From positions 1 to 15,378 of the forward strand of contig JBNKFQ010000210.1 in assembly GCA_050289385.1 (NCBI GenBank): 15,378 nt of DNA, in the 5' to 3' direction. The notes below the pieces were generated by a model. The model saw only the letters and a list, made by a program, of their open reading frames with translations. It was not told the origin of the DNA and ran no database searches. Origin of the DNA: JBNKFQ01 sp050289385 (GTDB lineage Bacteria > Pseudomonadota > Gammaproteobacteria > Pseudomonadales > Porticoccaceae). Positions 1-5,968 of this stretch are shown piece by piece. Positions within the stretch are counted from its first letter, which is position 1, and every line of letters starts with the position of its first letter. The translations under genes and the position numbers were made by a program.

Positions 1-1653
1 GGATTTAACTTCGATCTTTTCGCCAGCGACCTGACACCCTCACATCTGGCCGTTTTCAAAGCGTTACAGGCACTCAACGAGGGGAGTTCGTTATTTCCTG
101 TCACGAACGTCACCAAAGTCGCTCCCCAATACTACCAACCCAAGGACAATCGAGGTAGTGCGGGTAAACTGAATCGAGGTCGCGTGCACCAGATTCTGGA
201 AGAGTGCGTAAAAATCGGCGTCGCCGAAAAACTCAACAGCCCTCGCGATCGCATTTGTGTGTACATCTTCGAGTCGCCGTCAAAAGTGTGCTCACAGCTG
301 ATCGCCAGTCGGGAGCTGGCCCAGACGCCAGAGTACAACCCGCAAGTTCGCCGCCGGCAAGCGACGGCTTTACGGCAAGCCATTGAGTCTCAAAGTGGCA
401 TCGCCGTACTGAACGGCGGCAGCAAAGTGTCAGTATTATGGCGCTTGTTCAATGGGATACTTGACGGTTGCATACCCGCTTCCGGCAAAGACCCACGCAA
501 GTCTATTTCCGGCATTCAATACGGCATACCGTTCAAAGAGGGCGTTGAATGGATTACGGTAAATACCAGCACGAGGTCGGAAGAGGGGGCTCGGTTGATG
601 TCAGCGGAAGACACCGATGTCATGATGGCCCTAAATGCAATGTACGTCCGCTACATCAGCGGTTTATCGGAGCATGAACTAAAAAACGTCAAAAACTTGT
701 ATGTTTTTGACATTGTCGATCTCTGTGAAGAATTGGGTATCTACCCCAATAATACCGGCCGGCTCAGTGTCGCCAACAAATTGCGCCGTATTCGAGACAC
801 CCGGTTTCAGTTGGAGTTATCCAAAGCTCCAAGGTTTAGGGAGATCTTTGGTTTTACCGGGCGCGATCTTGTAGAAGTCGAGTACTTAAGAGACTTCGGC
901 CTCGCCCGTGAAACGATTATCGACGACGTTATCATGAGCGGCCAACAACGTATGCTCGACCATGCTATGAGAGGGGACGATATTTATTCCTTTGATCGGC
1001 AAAGCGACAATAACCTCGATGTGCAATATGTGTATGACGCGGTCACCAACCGCATGGTCGCTGAAGTGCCCCGGCTTTATTATGTTTCGTTTTACGATCG
1101 CAACTTCGAAGAGCTGGTGACCAACAAAAAGAGTCATCGTTTTATCGCTCACGATGGGCTAAAAAAAGAACGCGGTGGTTGGTCAAAACGTTTCATTACT
1201 TGGGCGCGACCTGTAATCGGTGTCAAAAACAAACCTGGTCGATCCGGTATTTTCGAAATGTATCTGACCCAGTTTCGGGACGTTGTATATCCGGCCAATG
1301 GTAGTATGCCGATGTCCAGCTTTCACAACGCAATCTGCAAAATGGTTGAACAACACCGATCTGAGGATTACGAGAAGTGGAACGCCAGCGGCGTCAAGAA
1401 GGCCCTTATGTTTGGTTACTATTTCGAATTGGATTACCGGAAAGAAGAGATTCAAGCCTTTAAAGAAAAACGGCGCTGGCGAACCCGCGGTCAGGGCACA
1501 AACAAAGACTGGCCACTGGTCAGGGTGTACCGCGATGTTCATGACAAGTGGGTGGGGAAAAACAGCAAGCATAGTACAATGCTGAACGAAGACTTTTGGC
1601 CTGACGACTCGATATACGACGATTTCCCAGCTAAGCTGACCACAAATGGATAG
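1..1653 (+). CDS. RctB-like replication initiator (5' end outside window)
   Basis: The frame is open from base 1, so the N-terminus lies upstream; 550 residues are visible. By memory of the family it resembles RctB, the initiator of Vibrio chromosome II and related plasmids, which binds origin iterons and opens the origin. Supporting blocks (window residue numbers) are an N-terminal winged-helix-like stretch at about 5-95, the segment ITVNTSTRSEEGARLMSAED near 185-204, YVFDIVDLCEELGIY near 233-247, RIRDTRFQLEL near 263-273, and LYYVSFYDRNFEELV near 359-373. Their order and spacing match the middle of RctB (about 650 aa). The stop overlaps the ATG of the DnaT-like gene by 8 bp, suggesting translational coupling. 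An internal GTG at 184 is not needed as a start because reading is open upstream. The origin itself would normally lie upstream of this gene, outside the window. A generic plasmid Rep of another winged-helix family is the main alternative. Confidence 0.68.
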   Translation, partial: GFNFDLFASDLTPSHLAVFKALQALNEGSSLFPVTNVTKVAPQYYQPKDNRGSAGKLNRGRVHQILEECVKIGVAEKLNSPRDRICVYIFESPSKVCSQLIASRELAQTPEYNPQVRRRQATALRQAIESQSGIAVLNGGSKVSVLWRLFNGILDGCIPASGKDPRKSISGIQYGIPFKEGVEWITVNTSTRSEEGARLMSAEDTDVMMALNAMYVRYISGLSEHELKNVKNLYVFDIVDLCEELGIYPNNTGRLSVANKLRRIRDTRFQLELSKAPRFREIFGFTGRDLVEVEYLRDFGLARETIIDDVIMSGQQRMLDHAMRGDDIYSFDRQSDNNLDVQYVYDAVTNRMVAEVPRLYYVSFYDRNFEELVTNKKSHRFIAHDGLKKERGGWSKRFITWARPVIGVKNKPGRSGIFEMYLTQFRDVVYPANGSMPMSSFHNAICKMVEQHRSEDYEKWNASGVKKALMFGYYFELDYRKEEIQAFKEKRRWRTRGQGTNKDWPLVRVYRDVHDKWVGKNSKHSTMLNEDFWPDDSIYDDFPAKLTTNG

Positions 1654-2356
1654 CGGCTTTCAAGTTTGGCCCAACGACATTCTGCTACATGGGCTGGCGG
1701 CGGGCGTACTACTCGGCTATGTTCGTACAAAGCAAGCAAACGGTGGAGGAGGGTGGTTATCCCTCGCTCAGCTTACGGACCTCCTTCAGACCAAGCCCCT
1801 CCCGGCTATTCACGCTTTGGCGGAGAAACGGCTGATCAGGGCCCACTGGCAGGGAGACATGGTCAATCTGTCGTTGAACGAGACATTGTCGGCAGCGGCA
1901 ATTCAATCAATTGATTTGTATGAGAACGTTCCCCGCAATTGGAGTGTGCAACCAAGCAGCCGGACGATTCTTCAGAACAAGTATGGTATAGCTGATACCC
2001 TCATAGATTTTCTGGAGGATGAGTTTCGAGCGACACCCCGTGAAAAAAAACCGACTCAATGCTGGGAAGAACGGTTTTTGGCCTACGCCATCCATACACA
2101 TCGACAATACACCAACCAGAGAGAGGAAGGGAAGGGGGCCCGTTTACAGCAAATCACTAACGATTGGCAGCCCGGCGACAAGGCGGTGCGACACCTGATC
2201 GAAACTGAACAAATTCCAGAACAACATCTTAGGGAACGGATTCTCCCCGAATTCCGGCTCTACTGGAAAGAACGCGGCCAGATAAATACCCCAATCACAT
2301 GGGATGGATTATTTGTCGGCTATGCCATCAAAAATTTCGCTGGCTCTGGTCACTGA
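1646..2356 (+). CDS. Tandem DnaT-like domain protein, probable replication accessory
   Basis: A 236-aa protein. Residues 1-75 look like a small winged helix (WLSLAQLTDLL, then KRLIRAHW). Two copies of a DnaT C-terminal-type DNA-binding pattern follow. The first runs from W99 to Y155, with NWSVQPSSRTIL, GI at 114-115, W140 and the F-LAYAIH end. The second runs from W174 to F231, with DWQPGDKAVRHL, PEFRLYWKERG, W219 and FVGYAIKNF. DnaT is a primosomal protein that binds single-stranded DNA and helps load the replicative helicase, so a role in primosome assembly for this replicon is inferred. The ATG lies inside the last codons of the initiator gene and has no strong ribosome site, so translation is probably coupled to it. 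The second copy matches the family pattern better than the first. The winged-helix call is weak. Confidence 0.66.
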   Translation: MDSGFQVWPNDILLHGLAAGVLLGYVRTKQANGGGGWLSLAQLTDLLQTKPLPAIHALAEKRLIRAHWQGDMVNLSLNETLSAAAIQSIDLYENVPRNWSVQPSSRTILQNKYGIADTLIDFLEDEFRATPREKKPTQCWEERFLAYAIHTHRQYTNQREEGKGARLQQITNDWQPGDKAVRHLIETEQIPEQHLRERILPEFRLYWKERGQINTPITWDGLFVGYAIKNFAGSGH

Positions 2357-2456
2357 CGTACAAAAAATATTGCTTGTACAAAAGGGCGGTCTATCCCCGA
2401 GTCGGAATATTTTGGCATAAAAAAGAAACAACACGACTCCGAAGAACTCTTATCAC

Positions 2457-2490
2457 ATTAAAAAAGCGGCGGTATTCATTCAACCGCCGC
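2457..2490 (-). terminator. Hairpin terminator, best read on the minus strand
   Basis: Perfect 8-bp arms GCGGCGGT (2466-2473) and ACCGCCGC (2483-2490) flank a 9-nt loop. On the minus strand the stem is followed by a run of T (the A run at 2459-2465), the classic intrinsic-terminator form. On the plus strand the tail is only moderately T-rich, but it may also end the initiator/DnaT transcript. On the minus strand it would stop transcription coming from the P450 remnant. Confidence 0.6.
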
Positions 2491-2523
2491 ATTAATTCAT
2501 CCTTTGATCGACATAACTAACAG

Positions 2524-2543
2524 CACTGCTTATCCAAGCAGTG
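2524..2543. repeat. Perfect inverted repeat / hairpin
   Basis: CACTGCTT, a 4-nt ATCC loop and AAGCAGTG form a perfect 8-bp stem downstream of the DnaT-like gene. There is no T run after it, so it is either a transcript-end stabilising hairpin or a protein site. Its role is unknown. Confidence 0.4.
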
Positions 2544-2600
2544 GTGATAACATTATATCGATTAAAAGCTGTTTTCAATATCTATAGATCATTATATTCA

Positions 2601-2621
2601 ATGAATATTACGAATATTCAT
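2601..2621. promoter_or_regulatory. Palindrome ATGAATATT-ACG-AATATTCAT, operator candidate
   Basis: Nine-base arms are perfectly inverted around ACG in an AT-rich stretch. The size and symmetry suit a site for a dimeric DNA-binding protein. No gene start lies close enough to assign it, and a replication-related site is also possible because the initiator operon ends 245 bp upstream. Confidence 0.3.
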
Positions 2622-2682
2622 GATTCCACTGCCATGATCACCTTCCCACGGCCTTGACCAAATCCTTTAGATACTTAACTGG

Positions 2683-2900
2683 TTATACTAAATGAAGCGG
2701 CAACGACGTACACCACGAATTAGTGCCGGGCCAAAAACACTTGTTTCAGGATGGGAACGAATTAGAAAAGACCGAATCCAGCGTAGGTCCGACTCTTTTA
2801 CAACAACACGGTGGATTGATGGCGCTAAATGTTGAAGAGCGACCCGTAACGAAATAGGAACCAAAATTTCTTCACAAGCAAATTTGCGTGACAAGTTAAA
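2683..2900 (-). pseudogene. Cytochrome P450 3' remnant (module copy 1)
   Basis: The minus strand encodes CEEILVPISLRVALQHLAPS followed by IHRVV..DLRWIRSFLIR. This aligns closely with CEEILVPIALKIALEHLVPS and the next 25 residues of the intact P450 at 9074-10300. Only about the last 70 codons survive: the heme-binding loop is already degraded to FNLSRKFACEE, and everything upstream is lost or unrecognisable. About 14 extra residues sit between SFLIR and the tail. A one-base deletion near 2700 shifts the last codons; restoring it gives a normal P450 tail ending in SLPLHLV and a TAA at 2683-2685. It is clearly a broken paralogue of the downstream P450. Confidence 0.8.
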
Positions 2901-3181
2901 TCAAAGCCTAAATGCGAAATTTTCATGCGTGAGCATAAATAACAGAAAGCTAACGATTAACATTCAGAAATATCTGCTGCTGATAGATTTAATGCGTTTG
3001 TTGCAGCGACTTATTTAACATAAAACAGGCAAGTGATTGCTGTCTGCCGCAATCCTAAAAAAATACCGAAAACCGCACCAAGGCAAGAGAGAAGGTGTAT
3101 ATCTGCAATCTAACGAGCAACAAAGTGCCGTAAAGTGCATTTTTTTCTATAGTGACTCCGATTAAAAATATATTATTGGCC

Positions 3182-3204
3182 ACTCACAAATCTATTTGGT
3201 GAGT
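3182..3204 (+). promoter_or_regulatory. Hairpin covering the ribosome site of the gene at 3209
   Basis: ACTCACAAA pairs with TTTgGTGAGT (one bulged G) around a TCTA loop. The right arm contains the GGTGAG that serves as ribosome-binding site 5 nt upstream of the ATG at 3209. Folding would hide the ribosome site, so translational control is a plausible inference. Confidence 0.35.
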
Positions 3205-3208
3205 AATT

Positions 3209-3568
3209 ATGTTAAAGGGACTAGAGGACATTGTGACCATCGCCTGGAATGGGCACATGACAGATAAACCACTTTCAAGGATATTAGTTTACATCGCTTT
3301 GCTGGTATTTATGGCCATTACCTGCACAACTATCCTGGCTTTTATTTTCCTGGGGATATCCGGCACCGCAGCAGTAACGCTTATCGTGCTGTCAAGTGGC
3401 GCAATGGTTTTGTGCGTGTATTTTTGGAAAGATTTTTTTGTGAGTCGAATCTTTACGAATTGGAACCACAGTAAAAAGACGGATTCAAAACCCGATACCG
3501 ATACGGTTCAGGAAGCCAGCTGCAAAGATGGCGAAAAGTTCGTTAACGGGGGCAATGTGAAATCTTAA
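3209..3568 (+). CDS. Small two-helix membrane protein (module copy 1)
   Basis: A 119-aa protein of unknown function. Residues 1-20 are a short cytoplasmic-type lead (MLKGLEDIVTIAW). Two hydrophobic helices follow at about 24-50 and 53-72, joined by the tight turn GISGT. A basic then acidic hydrophilic tail covers 73-119. The first 85 residues closely match the protein at 11847-12158, while the tails differ. The ATG at 3209 is preceded by GGTGAG. The neighbours are the P450 remnant (opposite strand, upstream) and the CsgD-like regulator (same strand, 379 bp downstream). Conservation in both module copies, with the helices better kept than the tail, suggests a real membrane role. No family was recognised. 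Confidence 0.72.
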   Translation: MLKGLEDIVTIAWNGHMTDKPLSRILVYIALLVFMAITCTTILAFIFLGISGTAAVTLIVLSSGAMVLCVYFWKDFFVSRIFTNWNHSKKTDSKPDTDTVQEASCKDGEKFVNGGNVKS

Positions 3569-3721
3569 TCAAAATTTTGTAGAGTGTCTAACAGGAAACA
3601 CGCTAGCTCTACGAGGCTAGTCCCGGTGACATACGCATTGGCTCATTTATCTGCGTCGTGTAATGCCGCTTCTCGCAATACAGTCGCCGGGTGCTGGCCT
3701 GATCCCACATAAAAGATGAAT

Positions 3722-3739
3722 ATCGGAGAAATATCCGAT
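3722..3739. promoter_or_regulatory. Palindromic element ATCGGAGAAATATCCGAT, copy 1
   Basis: Six-base inverted arms ATCGGA and TCCGAT surround a 6-nt centre. The same 18 bases recur exactly at 12366-12383, upstream of the truncated paralogous regulator. The surrounding DNA has diverged more, which suggests selection for a protein-binding site, perhaps autoregulation by the LuxR-type protein. Confidence 0.45.
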
Positions 3740-3914
3740 CGCATCTGCGTATAACCTGCGCTATACATACACATAAAGGTACCTACATTAGTCATACGTG
3801 TGCGACTGGCTAAATTTGTATAGAAAACGAATAGGTAGTATACGGCACAAGCTTATAGAAACCGGAGCGCTTCCACATCCTATCTGTACAAATGGATTAT
3901 CCAGTGCGCTGCGG

Positions 3915-3946
3915 GGATTGTCCCCAAGCTGGATTGTCCCCAAGCT
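3915..3946. repeat. 16-bp tandem repeat ahead of regulator
   Basis: GGATTGTCCCCAAGCT occurs twice head to tail and ends 1 nt before the ATG at 3948. Since 16 is not a multiple of three, the open frame running back to the GTG at 3798 exists only because of this duplication. That argues against an upstream start for the regulator. Confidence 0.85.
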
Positions 3947-3947
3947 T

Positions 3948-4622
3948 ATGAGTTCACGAGAACGAGCTGCTGATCAAATGCATGATAATGAATTTATCGA
4001 TGTTGGATTCGTGTCTGACATGCAAAAGCTGCAGAACGCGATACTGATTGAGTTTTTAGAGGAATCATTAAAACTAAATTGTAAAATGATTTCGATCGAT
4101 AAAGCCATGGCGTGCAAACTGGTTATATTAGACTGTGATGTATTGCAATGCTGGCAGCTAGAGGCTATTTTATACAAGGCGCATAAAATCCAAATACCAA
4201 TAAAGCTGGTTCTGATAAATGTCAAAAAAAGGTCTCCTCACGAGGCGATGGTGCGTTGGTCGGGAGTAGAAGGAATTTTTTACAAAAATACGGATGAAGA
4301 TTCGTTGCTTTTTGGACTTAAAAGAATATTGCGCGATGACGTATGGTTACCCCGAGACTTTTTGGTTGACTTTGTTCGAAGAAATCGACCGAAATACAGT
4401 TTAAGTAAAGTCAAAAACGAATTACAGCTAAGCCGGCGACACCGAGAAATTATTAAACTTTTTGAAAGTAACCCAACGATAACTAACGCAGAGATCGCAG
4501 ATAGACTCTATTTAAGTGAGCACACAATCAATTATCATATGAGAACGCTGTTTAAACTAATCAACGTGCATACACGTGGAGAATTAGCTGTCTGGGCGGA
4601 AGAGTTTTCCGCAAACAGGTGA
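3948..4622 (+). CDS. CsgD/VpsT-like LuxR-family transcription regulator
   Basis: A 224-aa regulator. Residues 20-140 resemble the pseudo-receiver of CsgD/VpsT: VSDMQKLQNAILIEFLEESL lines up with the CsgD start, then IKLVLINV, then VEGIFYKNTDEDSLLFGLKR. Residues 160-217 form a LuxR-type helix-turn-helix (LSRRHREIIKLFES, then AEIADRLYLSEHTINYHMRT, then LFKLINVHTRGELAVWA). In VpsT the linker motif W[FLM][TS]R binds c-di-GMP; here it is WLPR (133-136), with proline replacing the Thr/Ser. CsgD-type proteins usually control matrix and secretion genes. The ATG at 3948 gives the family's usual length of about 215-225 aa. The ATG at 3978 (MHDNEF) is equally possible and matches the start of the truncated paralogue. 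Neither has a strong ribosome site. The open frame could be extended back to a GTG at 3798, but that is unlikely. Confidence 0.8.
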   Translation: MSSRERAADQMHDNEFIDVGFVSDMQKLQNAILIEFLEESLKLNCKMISIDKAMACKLVILDCDVLQCWQLEAILYKAHKIQIPIKLVLINVKKRSPHEAMVRWSGVEGIFYKNTDEDSLLFGLKRILRDDVWLPRDFLVDFVRRNRPKYSLSKVKNELQLSRRHREIIKLFESNPTITNAEIADRLYLSEHTINYHMRTLFKLINVHTRGELAVWAEEFSANR

Positions 4623-5084
4623 TAGCTTGCAGACTTGTGCCGGCTTGAATCGCCGCAGATCTGCTGCCGGGAAGCATCTGCAGATCAACCCGATAATTTT
4701 TTGGCAAACGCTTGTCTGGAGCTCTTAAGCAACTATCAACGCTTTTCGCGCGCCGGTATCAAACCGATTATGTTGCGGTAGCGGTTTCCCTCCGAGTATA
4801 TTTATTTCCCCAAAGCCGTGCATTGGCCCCATCGAAAACGCAATTTCAGTTTACAGATACAAATGCGCGAGAGGGCGACAATGCGCGATTACGACGACAC
4901 CACGATATTGAAGTGGAGAAACATGCGGCATGCACTCAACAATCAAACAAGGTTCGATAGCAAATTGAGTGAGGGGTGTCTCGGGTTTCCCGCTGATTTG
5001 CTTCCCACCTGCACTCAGATACTTTGTGTTCATAAAAGAGGGTTACCCATTGGGGGTGGCCGGATATCTTAAGGAAGACCGAAT
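4623..5084. other. 462-bp stretch without a convincing gene
   Basis: Short open frames exist (for example an ATG at 4881 reading to 5072), but they lack a recognisable product and a good ribosome site. The region marks the change from the AT-rich module to higher-GC DNA. AAGGAAG at 5071-5077 is the ribosome site of the next gene. Confidence 0.4.
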
Positions 5085-5630
5085 ATGGCAACAACCAACC
5101 TGGCACTGGCAAAACACACAGACGGCCGTCCGGTAGCAGAAACGGACATTACAGTTGGTTTGATCGTGGTGGCACCGAGCATGACAGGCGGTGTTTTGGA
5201 ATTTGAGTGTGTATCACGAACAGCTGATAAGGCCGAATTCAAGTCCCTGAACAAGGACTGGCCGATTGGTTTTGAGATGCAGTTCAATCAGCCTCACTTC
5301 ACCCTGAATGATTTTGCCGCCCTGGCAGATGCCCTGAAGAGTTTCGACAAGCTGGGGGCCACCGTAACCCTTGAGCAGCGCCGGATGGTGCGCCGCGCCC
5401 ATGAACTGGGCTATGCCCATCAGTTGAGCTATACCCAGGCCAGCTGGACGGAAATGGGGGCGCAGGCCTACGCCACCCTCCGCGACAATGCAGAGCCCAT
5501 CATGGTTAACGGTTACAAGATCCAGTACAACCCGTACTGGAATGAATGGCAGGTTTCCCATGAGAAAATCGGGCCATGTGGCGAATTCCCGACTCCGGGT
5601 GAAGCCGTGACATTCGCGGAAAAAGGTTAG
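5085..5630 (+). CDS. Unknown 181-aa protein, intact copy of repeat B
   Basis: The ATG at 5085 has a good ribosome site (AAGGAAG, 7-nt spacer). No family was recognised. The protein is soluble, with no signal peptide or membrane helix. Residues 1-75 look beta-rich (DITVGLIVVAPSMTGGVLEF). The middle is helical (FTLNDFAALADALKSFDKLG, then VTLEQRRMVRRAHELGY). The C-terminal part, about 140-181, looks like a small beta unit (GYKIQYNPYWNEWQVSH). A nearly identical copy at 8438-8846 has lost the start and exactly 40 codons of the C-terminal unit. Codon use is GC-richer than in the P450 modules on either side, in keeping with separate acquisition. It may belong to a plasmid or integrative-element backbone; function is unknown. 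Confidence 0.7.
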   Translation: MATTNLALAKHTDGRPVAETDITVGLIVVAPSMTGGVLEFECVSRTADKAEFKSLNKDWPIGFEMQFNQPHFTLNDFAALADALKSFDKLGATVTLEQRRMVRRAHELGYAHQLSYTQASWTEMGAQAYATLRDNAEPIMVNGYKIQYNPYWNEWQVSHEKIGPCGEFPTPGEAVTFAEKG

Positions 5631-5663
5631 GAGAGGGCTGTCACCATGGTCAATCACGAGAGA
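5102..5663 (+). repeat. Direct repeat B, copy 1
   Basis: 562 bp that match 8438-8879 with only scattered substitutions, apart from a 120-bp gap in the second copy. Identity begins at GGCACTGGCAAAACACACAG and ends in CACGAGAGA. The match includes 33 bp beyond the stop codon, so it is a DNA duplication and not just two family members. Confidence 0.9.
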
Positions 5664-5907
5664 ACCTCAGAAACCACACGCGCTGGTCAATGAGCTGGCG
5701 CAAAACCACCAGCCCGCCCTGGAGTTACTGGGCAGGCTGGTCAAGTCGGTGAATCGGGATCTGCTGAAGGCTGGTGGACCAGATAACGCCGGCGCCGTCG
5801 ACATCAAGCAGTTGGTCGCCTGGGGCGCATCCGCGCACCGGACGATGAGCAAGGAAGATCTGACCACACCCGAGCAGGATCACGCCGTAGGCCTGAGGCT
5901 GGGTTGA
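5638..5907 (+). pseudogene. Open frame without start, likely gene remnant
   Basis: A plus-strand frame runs open to TGA at 5905-5907. It reads ALVNELAQNHQPALELLGRL, then VKSVNRDLLKAGG, then DIKQLVAWGASAHRTMSKED, and ends HAVGLRLG. It has protein-like composition and GC-rich codon choice, but no ATG near its beginning; only internal GTG (V) or ATG (in TMSKED) codons are available. It starts right after the end of repeat B, so the 5' end was probably lost when that segment arrived. No family was recognised. Minus-strand frames over the same bases look like shadows. Confidence 0.4.
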
Positions 5908-5934
5908 GCATTTGACATCATAGCGCCAGCCAAA

Positions 5935-5956
5935 TATCATGTTTTAAAACATGATA
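5935..5956. promoter_or_regulatory. 22-bp perfect palindrome, operator candidate
   Basis: Eleven-base arms meet at the centre TTTT/AAAA (inner 16 bases: CATGTTTTAAAACATG). It ends 12 bp before the ATPase ATG at 5969, where a bound dimer would block transcription or translation start. This also argues against the ATG at 5951, which lies inside the palindrome. Confidence 0.5.
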
Positions 5957-5968
5957 ATCGAGAGCATT

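Larger units (their letters stand above)
2357..3208. other. 852-bp AT-rich intergenic region with P450 remnant
   Basis: No intact gene was found. The stretch holds the hairpins and palindrome listed separately and the 3' remnant of a P450 gene on the minus strand at 2683-2900. Farther right on the minus strand, near 2955-3010, the frame VAATNALNLSAADIS could be a scrap from the middle of the same P450, but this is very uncertain. No iteron array, that is no run of evenly spaced direct repeats, was seen. Confidence 0.5.
3569..3947. other. Regulator upstream region, no gene
   Basis: 379 bp between the membrane protein and the regulator start. It contains the palindromic element at 3722-3739 and a 16-bp tandem repeat at 3915-3946. 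The stretch from 3722 to about 3790 aligns almost without gaps with 12366-12433 upstream of the truncated regulator, so it probably includes the shared promoter/operator. No clear -35/-10 pair was identified. Confidence 0.45.

Noticed and set aside
886..1572. Long minus-strand open frames inside the initiator gene
   Set aside because: Shadows of a strongly coding plus-strand frame; no ribosome sites and no recognisable product.
2618..2675. Minus-strand reading SKGFGQGRGKVIMAVES resembling the tail of a zinc-type dehydrogenase/quinone reductase
   Set aside because: Only 17 codons before a stop; too short to support a gene fragment.
3798..3947. N-terminal extension of the CsgD-like regulator from a GTG
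   Set aside because: In register only because of the 16-bp tandem repeat; absent from the paralogue and from the family length.
5214..5657. 147-aa minus-strand frame opposite the 181-aa gene
   Set aside because: It repeats opposite the second copy, as expected from the DNA duplication; the plus frame has the ribosome site and better composition.
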